From the NCBI RefSeq assembly GCF_013359725.1, contig NZ_JABFMW010000022.1:1-64000 (forward strand): a stretch of DNA of 64,000 nt. Reading direction: 5' to 3'. The notes beneath the pieces were generated by a model. The model did no database searches. It had not been told where the DNA came from and saw only the letters and a program-made list of their open reading frames with translations. The DNA comes from Pseudarthrobacter sp. C4D7. Lineage in GTDB: Bacteria > Actinomycetota > Actinomycetes > Actinomycetales > Micrococcaceae. Made by a program: the position numbers and the translations under genes. The first letter of the stretch is position 1; every line of letters starts with the position of its first letter. Positions 42,971 through 54,981 of this stretch are shown one piece after another.

Positions 42971-43626
42971 CCGACGTGCGGGTGCTGCTGGTGGATGACC
43001 ACCCCGTGGTCCGCGCCGGTCTGCGTGCCATGCTGACCGGCTTTGAGGGCATCTCGATCGCCGCCGAGGCCGCTGACGGCAGGGCCGCGCTGAAGGAACT
43101 GGCCCGGTTGGCGGCCCTGGGTGAAGCCCCTGACGTGGTGCTGATGGACCTGCAGATGGGGGAGGGGATGGACGGCGTCACGGCCACCGCCGAAATCCGG
43201 AAGCTGGCCGCTCCACCGCCGGTGCTCATCCTTACCACCTATGACACCGACGCGGACATCCTCGCCGCCGTGGAGGCGGGGGCCAGCGGCTACATGCTCA
43301 AGGACGCGCCGCCGGCGCAGCTGCGGCAGGCGGTGCTGCAGGCAGCTGCGGGCGGGACGGTCCTGGCGCCGCGTGCGGCCGCCCTCCTGATGGACAGGAT
43401 CAGCAACCCCGGAACGTCGCTGACTCCGCGGGAGGTGCAGCTGCTGGAACTGCTGGCCACGGGCCTGTCCAACCGGGCCATCGCCAGGCAGGTCTTCATC
43501 TCCGAGGCCACGGTCAAGACCCACCTCGTGCACATCTACGGCAAGCTGGGCGTGGACAACCGCACCGCCGCGATCGCCGCGGCCACCCAGCGGCGGATCA
43601 TCAGGCCGCCGGGCGCCAAAGGCTGA
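42967..43626 (+). CDS. NarL/LuxR-family response regulator
   Basis: A 219-residue regulator with a receiver domain (DDHPVVRAG acidic pocket, phospho-acceptor Asp in VVLMDLQMG, Lys in YMLKDAPP) and a C-terminal LuxR helix-turn-helix (LTPREVQLLELLATGLSNRAIARQVFISEATVKTHLVHIYGKLGV). Its ATG overlaps the kinase stop by four bases, so the two form a coupled pair. Likely targets are the divergent ABC efflux genes. Confidence 0.93.
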   Translation: MTDVRVLLVDDHPVVRAGLRAMLTGFEGISIAAEAADGRAALKELARLAALGEAPDVVLMDLQMGEGMDGVTATAEIRKLAAPPPVLILTTYDTDADILAAVEAGASGYMLKDAPPAQLRQAVLQAAAGGTVLAPRAAALLMDRISNPGTSLTPREVQLLELLATGLSNRAIARQVFISEATVKTHLVHIYGKLGVDNRTAAIAAATQRRIIRPPGAKG

Positions 43627-43743
43627 CCTGTCGGCGCAGCGCGGCGGCAGGCGGCATGTGACGGCCGTCGCAGTGCAGTAGGTTTATTCCACTGTGCTTA
43701 CAGGGGCCGCCGTTTCCAGGCCACGTTGTTCAAAGGAGAATGA

Positions 43744-45357
43744 ATGTCCCGTCCGGTTCCAGCCGTTGATGCCCTTCTCGCCACCTATGGTGCGACCGAC
43801 GCCTGCGCCGCCGAGCTCCTGTGCGACAGCCACGACCCCGGCGCCGTTGCCTTTACGGTGGTTGAGGCCGATCTCTCCGCAGAGGACATCACCTATGGCG
43901 GGCTCCGGGAGCGCTCGGAGCGGGGAGCCGCGGCGCTGGCGGAACTGGGGGTGGGTCCCGGGGACGCCGTGGCCACCCTGATGGGAAAGTCGGCAGACCT
44001 GGTGGTCATGCTGCTGGCCATCTGGCGGCGCGGGGCGGTCCACGTGCCGCTGTTCACGGCCTTCGCGTGGCCTGCCATTGAACTTCGGCTGAACGCCTCA
44101 GGCGCCAAGGTGGTCATTACGGATCCGGACCAGCGGGTGAAGATCCAGGAAACCGGGGCTGCCGTACTGGTGGCCGGTGCAGAAGCCTCCGCGCCGGATC
44201 TTGCGCTCACTCCGCTCCTGGCCAGGCAGCAGCCCGGGATCGCCGCCGAAGCCGTGGGCGGTGACGGCGACCTGGTGCTGATCTTTACCTCCGGGACCAC
44301 TGGCGCCCCGAAGGGCGTGCCGGTGCCGGTGCGGGCACTGGCAGCATTCCGCCAGTATGTCGAACTGGGCCTGGACGTCAGCGAAGAAGACGTCTTCTGG
44401 AACGCCGCGGACCCCGGCTGGGCCTACGGCCTGTACTACGGGATCCTCGGCCCCATGGCTGCGGGACGGCGGAACATCCTGCTGCGCCCCGGGTTCTCCC
44501 CGGAACTCAGCTTCAAGGTTCTGGAGGCGTTCTCGGTGACAAACTTCGCCGCTGCACCCACCGTGTACCGCACCATGCGGGCCAAGGCGGGCGCCGGAAC
44601 CGGGCCGTTCAAGCTCCGGCGTGCCTCTTCCGCCGGCGAACCGCTGACCCCGGAAGTCATCAGCTGGGCCCGGGAGGTGCTGGGCGCCCCGGTCCGGGAC
44701 CACTACGGGCAGACCGAACACGGAATGATGATCATCAACGCCTGGCATGACGAGGTGCGGACGGAGCTGAGGCCCGGATCCATGGGCCGGCCCCTGCCGG
44801 GTTGGAGCTGCACGGTCCTCAAGGACAACGCCGACGAGCCGGCCGGCCCCGGGGAACTGGGCCGCGTCGCCGTCAACGTGGCAGACAGCCCCATGATGTG
44901 GTTCAAGGGCTACCAGGATGCATCGAAGAAGACCGCCGAAAGGTACAGTGCCGACGGCAAGTGGTACCTCACCGGGGACGCGGGCATGGTGGATGCCGAT
45001 GGCTACTATTTCTTCTCTTCCCGCGACGATGACGTGATCATCATGGCCGGATACCGGATTGGCCCCTTCGACGTCGAAAGCGTGCTGTCCACCCACCCGG
45101 CGGTCCTGGAAAGCGCCGTGGTGGGCGCTCCCGACGAACTGCGCGGGGAAGTCCTGGAGGCCTACGTTGTCCTGGCGGACGGGACTATCGGCAGCGAGGC
45201 ACTGGTGGCCGAACTCCAGTCCATGGTCAAGACCCAGTTCGCTGCCCACGCCTACCCGCGCCGCATCCACTTCGTGGCGGACCTGCCCAAAACGCCGTCC
45301 GGAAAGCTGCAGCGCTACATCCTGCGGCAGCAGCGGGCGGCGGCTACCGGAAGCTAG
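43744..45357 (+). CDS. AMP-forming acyl-CoA/acetyl-CoA synthetase-like protein
   Basis: A 537-residue adenylate-forming enzyme. IFTSGTTGAPKGVP is the P-loop, YGQTEHGMM the A5 motif, LTGDAGMVDADGYYFFSSRDDDVI the A7-A8 region with the hinge, and PKTPSGKLQRYI the catalytic lysine. The GYRIGPFDVES motif and length resemble acetyl- or propionyl-type and medium-chain synthetases rather than long-chain FadD. It makes an acyl-CoA from a short carboxylate, ATP and CoA. The 3' end overlaps the convergent GNAT gene by 14 bases. Confidence 0.85.
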   Translation: MSRPVPAVDALLATYGATDACAAELLCDSHDPGAVAFTVVEADLSAEDITYGGLRERSERGAAALAELGVGPGDAVATLMGKSADLVVMLLAIWRRGAVHVPLFTAFAWPAIELRLNASGAKVVITDPDQRVKIQETGAAVLVAGAEASAPDLALTPLLARQQPGIAAEAVGGDGDLVLIFTSGTTGAPKGVPVPVRALAAFRQYVELGLDVSEEDVFWNAADPGWAYGLYYGILGPMAAGRRNILLRPGFSPELSFKVLEAFSVTNFAAAPTVYRTMRAKAGAGTGPFKLRRASSAGEPLTPEVISWAREVLGAPVRDHYGQTEHGMMIINAWHDEVRTELRPGSMGRPLPGWSCTVLKDNADEPAGPGELGRVAVNVADSPMMWFKGYQDASKKTAERYSADGKWYLTGDAGMVDADGYYFFSSRDDDVIIMAGYRIGPFDVESVLSTHPAVLESAVVGAPDELRGEVLEAYVVLADGTIGSEALVAELQSMVKTQFAAHAYPRRIHFVADLPKTPSGKLQRYILRQQRAAATGS

Positions 45358-45892
45358 CGGGGCGGGCCGTCCGTTCGGTGTCTATCCAGTAGCGGCGCTT
45401 GCCGTTCCGCGTGTCCTCATACACTCCGCCGTTCCGCTCGATGGTTGCCCGCGAGCCTGCGTTGTCCTCATCGCAGGTCAGGAGAACTTTCGTGATGCCG
45501 CGTTCCCGTGCCAGGGGCAATGCGTCGGCGAGGGCCCGGGCAGCGTGGCCGCGGCGCCTGGCCGACGGCCGGACGCTGTAACCGATGTGCCCGCCTTCAT
45601 TCAGGAGGTAGCCGTTCAGTTCGTGCCTGATGGCCAGCGACCCCAGGACCGTCCCGCCGTCGGCAATCCACAGGTAGGTGCACGGCACGTAGCCTGGCTT
45701 CCGCACCGTTTCCGGCAGCGCATCCTTGACCAGGGTGTCCACGAAGGTGCCGAAGGCGGTTGGGTCGCCGAGGCTTTCCAGCGGCCATCCTTCGGCCCCG
45801 GCGCCGTCCAGGTGGGCGCCCTGAAATTCCGCGGCTGCCTCAAGCCAGGAAGCGTGGAGGGCTGGATCCGGGGTAATGAGCTGGGCCATCAC
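45344..45892 (-). CDS. GNAT-family N-acetyltransferase
   Basis: A 182-residue protein with the GNAT acetyl-CoA motif V/A: HIGYSVRPSARRRGHAARALADALPLARERGITKVLLTCDEDNAGSRATIERNGG, where RRRGHA is the pyrophosphate-binding loop and NAGSRATIERNGG the conserved C-terminal motif. The substrate is unknown. The 3' end overlaps the acyl-CoA synthetase end, and the gene is divergent from the GAF-kinase. Confidence 0.88.
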   Translation of the reverse strand: MMAQLITPDPALHASWLEAAAEFQGAHLDGAGAEGWPLESLGDPTAFGTFVDTLVKDALPETVRKPGYVPCTYLWIADGGTVLGSLAIRHELNGYLLNEGGHIGYSVRPSARRRGHAARALADALPLARERGITKVLLTCDEDNAGSRATIERNGGVYEDTRNGKRRYWIDTERTARPASFR

Positions 45893-46020
45893 AGCATCGT
45901 GTTCGACGGTTACCCGCCCGGTGCCGTGCCGATGGCCACGCGGGAACCGGTTCCCGGGAAGTTGCCGCCGGGAGGTAGCATCTCCGGGGGACCCTTTTGC
46001 GGTCTGGAAAGGGACGGTAA

Positions 46021-47262
46021 GTGGCGGGCATGCACTCGATAACGGCGGCTCCCAGGGACTCAGCAGGTCGGGACGAGTTACTCCAGGAGTACGGTTTCTC
46101 CTTCTTCAGCGGCGAGGAACAGCAGCCGGGCGTGGACGGGACGCCGGCCACGGAGCCCCTTCAGAACCTGGTCCAGCTGGCAGCGAAGCTCTGCGGTGTG
46201 CCCTACGGCGTGATCAACGTTGTCACGTCTGATGAACAGCAGCAGGTGGCCGCCATCGGGTTCGAGGCCGCCGTCTGCGCCCGCGAAGACTCCATGTGTG
46301 CCCAGGTGTTCCTTTCCGGAAAGACAACGGTTGTGCCGGATGCGTCCCAGGACCCCCGCCTCGCATCGAATCCGTTCGTCACAGGCGAGATCGCCAACGT
46401 CCGGTTTTACGCCTCAGTGCCGCTGGAAACGTCCTCGGGGTTCGTGCTGGGGTCGCTGTGCGTTTTCTCCCACGTGCCCGGCATCCCCGGCCGGGACCAG
46501 CTGGACATGCTGGAGATCCTGGCCCGCCAGGCAGTGCAGCTCCTGGAACTCCAGCGGCGCACCCTGCAGCTGAACACCGCCCTGGACGAGGTCAGGGAAA
46601 GCAACGCGAAACTGGCGGAGTTCGCCGGCCGCGTCAGCCATGACCTGCGGGGGCCCCTCACCACCATGCTGGGTTACGTGGAGCTCGCCGGGGACGAAGT
46701 GGACGTTGACCATCCGGCAGCCGACTACCTGGAGATCATCGAAGCCAGTGGCCGCCGGATGCTTGCCATGCTCGAAGACGTCCTGACCTACTCACGGATG
46801 GGCGGGGGCATCCAGCGCCGGAATGTGTCCCTCCGCAGGACGGCTGCCGACGTCGCCAAGGACCTGGGCCTGTCGTTCGGGCCCGGCGCGGTCCTGGACA
46901 GCGAGGATATGACCCTCCACGTGGATCCCGGCCAGCTGCGCACGCTGCTGCAGAACCTGGTGGCCAACGCCGTCAACTACCGGAGCACAGACCGGGAGCT
47001 GAGTGTGCGGATCAGCGGTATCTCCAACTACCAGGGGACCACGCTGCTGGTGGCGGACAACGGCAAGGGGATCGGCCCTGCGGACCGGCACCGCGTACTG
47101 GAGCCGCTCGTCCGGCTGCACCGGGAGGGCGACGGGCAGGGCTCGGGCCTCGGCCTGGCCATTTGCCGGCGGATTGCTGAGGCCCACGGCGGGGAGCTGA
47201 GCCTGAAGGAGACTCCGGGAGGCGGCACCACGGCCGTGATCAGCTTCCCCGCGGAACTGTAG
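46021..47262 (+). CDS. Soluble GAF-domain sensor histidine kinase
   Basis: A 413-residue protein without membrane segments: a GAF domain (about residues 45-185: LVQLAAKLCGVPYGVINVVTSDEQQQVAAIG, CAREDSMCAQVFLSGKTTVVPDASQDPRLASNPFV), then the phospho-acceptor EFAGRVSHDLRGPLTTMLGY (His in SHDLR) and a HATPase (LLQNLVANAVNYRS, LVADNGKGIGPAD, GSGLGLAICRRIAEAHGG). This layout, with C-D-S-M-C cysteines in the GAF domain, is typical of redox- or light-type soluble kinases. No response regulator is adjacent. GTG 46021 is the start; ATG 46030 is also in frame. Confidence 0.88.
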   Translation: MAGMHSITAAPRDSAGRDELLQEYGFSFFSGEEQQPGVDGTPATEPLQNLVQLAAKLCGVPYGVINVVTSDEQQQVAAIGFEAAVCAREDSMCAQVFLSGKTTVVPDASQDPRLASNPFVTGEIANVRFYASVPLETSSGFVLGSLCVFSHVPGIPGRDQLDMLEILARQAVQLLELQRRTLQLNTALDEVRESNAKLAEFAGRVSHDLRGPLTTMLGYVELAGDEVDVDHPAADYLEIIEASGRRMLAMLEDVLTYSRMGGGIQRRNVSLRRTAADVAKDLGLSFGPGAVLDSEDMTLHVDPGQLRTLLQNLVANAVNYRSTDRELSVRISGISNYQGTTLLVADNGKGIGPADRHRVLEPLVRLHREGDGQGSGLGLAICRRIAEAHGGELSLKETPGGGTTAVISFPAEL

Positions 47263-47276
47263 ACGGGTTAAACGGG

Positions 47277-47309
47277 CCCGGGCCGGCCGCTGGGTGCGGC
47301 CGGCCCGGG
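47277..47309. terminator. Bidirectional terminator
   Basis: CCCGGGCCGGCCGC (47277-47290) pairs exactly with GCGGCCGGCCCGGG (47296-47309) around loop TGGGT, between the convergent kinase and katG. Confidence 0.85.
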
Positions 47310-47325
47310 ACCCGCGTGATGCAGG

Positions 47326-51040
<3,715 letters not shown>

Positions 51041-51195
51041 GCGGGGCGGCCAGGCCCGGCCGCCCGCAGCCGCCCCCGTACGCCGTGAGAGAACCCGGCA
51101 AGTTCCTCTGTAACTGCCCGGCTAAGTCCCAGTTTCCGGACGTACACTGACCTTCGCACCACGTTTGTGGACACACCGTCAGTTTGGAGCCGCCC

Positions 51196-52929
51196 ATGCT
51201 CTGGAAGCTACTCGTTGAATACCTGCGGCCGCACCGGCCGCTGCTGGCCGCCGTCGTGGTGTTCCAACTGGCGCAGTCCATTGCGTCGCTGTACCTGCCC
51301 ACGCTGAACGCGGACATCATCGACCAGGGCGTGGCCCGCGGCGATACCGGCTACATCCTGTCCACGGGCAGCGTCATGCTGCTCATAACCCTGGTGCAGA
51401 TCGCGTGCGCCGTGGTGGCCGTCTACTTCGGCGCCAAGGCCGCAATGGGCCTCGGCCGGGACCTGCGCGGGGCCATCTTCGAGCGGGTGGGGCAGTTCTC
51501 CGAACAGGAAGTCACCAGGTTCGGCGCACCCAGCCTGATCACCCGATCCACCAACGATGTCCAGCAGGTCCAGCAGCTGGTGCTGATGTCAGCCACGCTG
51601 ATGGTGGCCGCGCCCATGCTCAGCATTGGCGGGGTGATCATGGCCATCCGGCAGGATGCCCAACTGTCCTGGCTGATTGCCGTCTGTGTCCCGGTGCTGC
51701 TGATCGCCGTCGGGCTCATTGTCACCCGGATGGTGCCGCTGTTCCGCAAGATGCAGGCCCGGATCGATACCGTGAACCGGGTGCTGCGTGAGCAGCTGAC
51801 CGGCATCCGGGTGGTGCGGGCCTTCGTCCGCGAGGACATGGAAACCGAACGGTTCGCGGGCGCCAACGCCGATGTCACGGATGTTGCCCTCCGCGCCGGC
51901 CGCCTGATGGCCCTGATGTTCCCCACGGTCATGCTCATCCTGAACGTCTCCAGCGTGGCGGTGATCTGGTTCGGTGCGTTCCGGATCGAGGACGGGTCCA
52001 TGCAGGTGGGCACGCTGATCGCGTTCCTGAGCTACCTGATGCAGATCCTGATGTCCGTCATGATGGCCACCTTCATGGCGGTGATGATCCCGCGCGCGTC
52101 AGTGTCAGCGGACCGGATCGGCGAGGTGCTGGGCACCAGCTCCAGCGTCCTGCCGCCGGAGCACCCGGTCACCAGCGCGGTCCGGCGCGGTGAGCTGGAA
52201 ATGCGCGACGTCGGCTTCGCCTACCCGGGTGCCGACCAGCCCGTCCTGGCCGGGATCAACTTTACGGCCCGGGCGGGGCAGACCACGGCCATCATCGGCA
52301 GCACCGGCTCGGGCAAGACCACCCTGGTGAACCTGATGCCGCGGCTCTTCGACGTCACCTCCGGGGCGGTGCTCATGGACGGCGTGGACATCCGCGACCT
52401 GGACCCGGACCTGCTGTGGGGGCACATCGGCCTGGTGCCGCAGCGGCCCTACCTGTTTTCCGGCACCGTGCGCAGCAACCTGCTGTACGGCAACCCGGAC
52501 GCCACGGAGGAGGAGCTCTGGACTGCGCTGGAGATCGCCCAGGCGCGGGACTTCGTGGAGCAGATGGAGGAGGGCCTGGACGCGCCCATCTCCCAGGGCG
52601 GCACCAACGTTTCCGGCGGCCAGCGGCAGCGCCTGGCCATCGCCCGGGCGCTGGTGAAGCGGCCCGAGCTGTACATTTTTGACGATTCGTTCTCCTCGCT
52701 GGACACCGGCACCGATGCCCGGCTGCGGCAGGCGCTCAAACGCAACATTGCGGGGGCCACCATGGTGATCATCGCCCAGCGGGTGTCCAGCATCGTGGAT
52801 GCGGACCAGATCCTGGTGCTCGACGACGGCAGGATCGTTGCGCAGGGCGCGCACCATGAGTTGCTGGAGACATCGGAGACGTACCGCGAGATCGTGTCGT
52901 CCCAGCTGGCAGCGGAGGAGACGGTATGA
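51196..52929 (+). CDS. Heterodimeric ABC exporter subunit with degenerate Walker B
   Basis: A 577-residue half-transporter: six membrane segments (residues 1-310) and a C-terminal ATPase with Walker A GSTGSGKTTL, Q-loop LVPQRPYLFSG, signature VSGGQRQRLAIARAL and switch His replaced (IIAQRVS has Gln-Arg where IIAHR is usual). Walker B reads LYIFDDSFSSLD, with Asp at the catalytic glutamate. These are marks of the degenerate-site partner of exporters such as TM287/TmrA. ATG 51196 follows GGAG; it overlaps the partner gene by four bases. Confidence 0.92.
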   Translation: MLWKLLVEYLRPHRPLLAAVVVFQLAQSIASLYLPTLNADIIDQGVARGDTGYILSTGSVMLLITLVQIACAVVAVYFGAKAAMGLGRDLRGAIFERVGQFSEQEVTRFGAPSLITRSTNDVQQVQQLVLMSATLMVAAPMLSIGGVIMAIRQDAQLSWLIAVCVPVLLIAVGLIVTRMVPLFRKMQARIDTVNRVLREQLTGIRVVRAFVREDMETERFAGANADVTDVALRAGRLMALMFPTVMLILNVSSVAVIWFGAFRIEDGSMQVGTLIAFLSYLMQILMSVMMATFMAVMIPRASVSADRIGEVLGTSSSVLPPEHPVTSAVRRGELEMRDVGFAYPGADQPVLAGINFTARAGQTTAIIGSTGSGKTTLVNLMPRLFDVTSGAVLMDGVDIRDLDPDLLWGHIGLVPQRPYLFSGTVRSNLLYGNPDATEEELWTALEIAQARDFVEQMEEGLDAPISQGGTNVSGGQRQRLAIARALVKRPELYIFDDSFSSLDTGTDARLRQALKRNIAGATMVIIAQRVSSIVDADQILVLDDGRIVAQGAHHELLETSETYREIVSSQLAAEETV

Positions 52930-54953
52930 GCCACGGTCCAACTCCCGCTGGCGGCACCAAAGCCGGGCCCGCCTCCGCAGGCGGCCAGGACGCCGTCGTA
53001 CGCATCCCCAGGCCGCGCGGCGGCCCAGGACACGGCGGACCGTTCGCTGGGATGAACGTCCCGGCGGAGAAGGCGATGAACTTCAGCGGCTCCGCCAAAC
53101 GCCTGCTGGGCACGCTCCGGCCCGAGCGGTTCTGGCTGGTGCTGGTGCTGTTCATGGCGGTGGCGGGCGTGGTGCTGCAGGTGATCGGCCCGCGGCTGCT
53201 CGGGGAGGGCACCAACCTGATCTTCTCCGGCGTGGTGTCCAAGCAGCTGCCGCCGGGCGTGACGCAGGCGCAGTTGATTGCGCAGCTGCGGGCGGCGGGG
53301 GAGAACCAGAAGGCGGACATGCTCAGCGCCATGACGCTGACGCCCGGCGCGGGGATCGACTTCGCGGCGCTGGGCAGCGTGCTGACCTGGGCGCTGGTGC
53401 TGTATGTGTTGGCGTCGGCGTTCATGTGGGGGACGGCGTATGTGCTCAACGGCGTGGTACAGCGGACGGTGTTCGGGCTGCGCGAGCAGATCGAGGCGAA
53501 GATCAACCGGCTGCCGCTGCGGTATTTCGATTCGATCCAGCGCGGTGAGCTGCTGAGCCGGGTCACCAACGATGTGGACAACATCTCGCAGAGCCTGCAG
53601 CAGTCCATTTCGCAGGCGGTGACGTCGGTGCTGTCCGTGGTGGGCGTGCTGGTGATGATGTTCATCCTCTCGCCCACGCTGGCGCTGATCGCCTTGGTGA
53701 CCATTCCGCTGACGCTGGGGATCACGGCGTTGATTGCCAAGCGCTCGCAGAAGCTGTTTGTGCAGCAATGGAAGAACACGGGTGAGCTGAACGGGCAGAT
53801 CGAGGAGACCTACACCGGGCACGCGTTGGTGAAGGTGTTCGGCCGGCAGCGCGAGGTGGGGGAGCGGTTCCGGCAGAAGAACGCGGAGCTGTATGAGGCG
53901 AGCTTCGGGGCGCAGTTCATTTCCGGGTTGATCATGCCGGCGATGACGTTCATCGGGAACCTGGTGTATGTGGGGATCGCCGTGGTGGGCGGCCTGCAGG
54001 TGGCGTCCGGGGCGATGCAGCTGGGCGATGTGCAGGCATTCATCCAGTACTCGCGCCAGTTCACCCAGCCGCTGGCGCAGCTGGGGTCCATGGCCAACCT
54101 GCTGCAGTCCGGAGTAGCGTCTGCCGAGCGGGTGTTCGAGCTGCTGGATACGGAGGAGCAGTCCGCCGATCCCGTTGGTTCCGGGCTGCAGAGCCCTGAT
54201 GGTGCCGGTCGCGGGCGGCTGGTGTTCGAGGATGTGTCCTTCTCGTACTCGCCGGATAAGCCGTTGATTAGTGGGCTGTCCCTGGTGGCGGAGCCGGGGC
54301 AGACCGTGGCGATTGTCGGTCCGACCGGGGCCGGCAAGACCACGCTGGTGAACCTGATGATGCGGTTCTACGAGCTCGACGGCGGCCGGATCACGCTGGA
54401 CGGCGTGGACATCACCACCATGAGCCGGCACGACCTGCGCTCGCGGATGGGGATGGTGCTGCAGGATACGTGGCTGTTCGGCGGGACCATCCGAGACAAC
54501 ATTGCGTACGGGCGGCCTACAGCTTCTTCGGAGGAGATTCTGGAGGCGGCTACGGCCACGTATGTGGACCGGTTCGTGCACTCCCTGCCGGAGGGGTACG
54601 ACACGGTGCTGGATGACGAGGGTGCCAACGTGTCGGCCGGTGAGAAGCAGTTGCTGACGATTGCCCGGGCGTTTCTGGCGTCGCCGTCGGTTTTGATTCT
54701 TGATGAGGCGACGTCATCGGTGGACACCCGGACCGAGGTGCTGGTGCAGAAGGCCATGAGCGCTTTGCGTTCTGACCGGACGTCCTTTGTCATCGCCCAC
54801 CGCCTGTCCACGATCCGCGACGCCGACCTCATCTTGGTGATGGAGGCCGGGCAGATCGTGGAGCAGGGCACGCACGCTTCTTTGTTGGCTGCGGGCGGGG
54901 CCTACGCGCGGTTGTACGAGGCCCAGTTCGCGGCGCCGGTGGCGGAGGTTTAA
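52926..54953 (+). CDS. Heterodimeric ABC exporter subunit with catalytic NBD
   Basis: A 675-residue half-transporter with a long polar N-terminus (about 60 residues), six membrane segments (first segment LVLVLFMAVAGVVLQVIGP), and an inserted region of about 50 residues between membrane helices 1 and 2 (GVTQAQLIAQLRAAGENQKAD). The ATPase has Walker A GPTGAGKTTL, signature VSAGEKQLLTIARAF, canonical Walker B VLILDEATSSVD and switch HR in VIAHRLS. It complements the partner: one site is intact and the other uses the degenerate residues. Likely exports drugs, lipids or peptides. Confidence 0.92.
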   Translation: MSHGPTPAGGTKAGPASAGGQDAVVRIPRPRGGPGHGGPFAGMNVPAEKAMNFSGSAKRLLGTLRPERFWLVLVLFMAVAGVVLQVIGPRLLGEGTNLIFSGVVSKQLPPGVTQAQLIAQLRAAGENQKADMLSAMTLTPGAGIDFAALGSVLTWALVLYVLASAFMWGTAYVLNGVVQRTVFGLREQIEAKINRLPLRYFDSIQRGELLSRVTNDVDNISQSLQQSISQAVTSVLSVVGVLVMMFILSPTLALIALVTIPLTLGITALIAKRSQKLFVQQWKNTGELNGQIEETYTGHALVKVFGRQREVGERFRQKNAELYEASFGAQFISGLIMPAMTFIGNLVYVGIAVVGGLQVASGAMQLGDVQAFIQYSRQFTQPLAQLGSMANLLQSGVASAERVFELLDTEEQSADPVGSGLQSPDGAGRGRLVFEDVSFSYSPDKPLISGLSLVAEPGQTVAIVGPTGAGKTTLVNLMMRFYELDGGRITLDGVDITTMSRHDLRSRMGMVLQDTWLFGGTIRDNIAYGRPTASSEEILEAATATYVDRFVHSLPEGYDTVLDDEGANVSAGEKQLLTIARAFLASPSVLILDEATSSVDTRTEVLVQKAMSALRSDRTSFVIAHRLSTIRDADLILVMEAGQIVEQGTHASLLAAGGAYARLYEAQFAAPVAEV

Positions 54954-54981
54954 GTTGTACAAAGGTTATCTGCTGGCTGAG

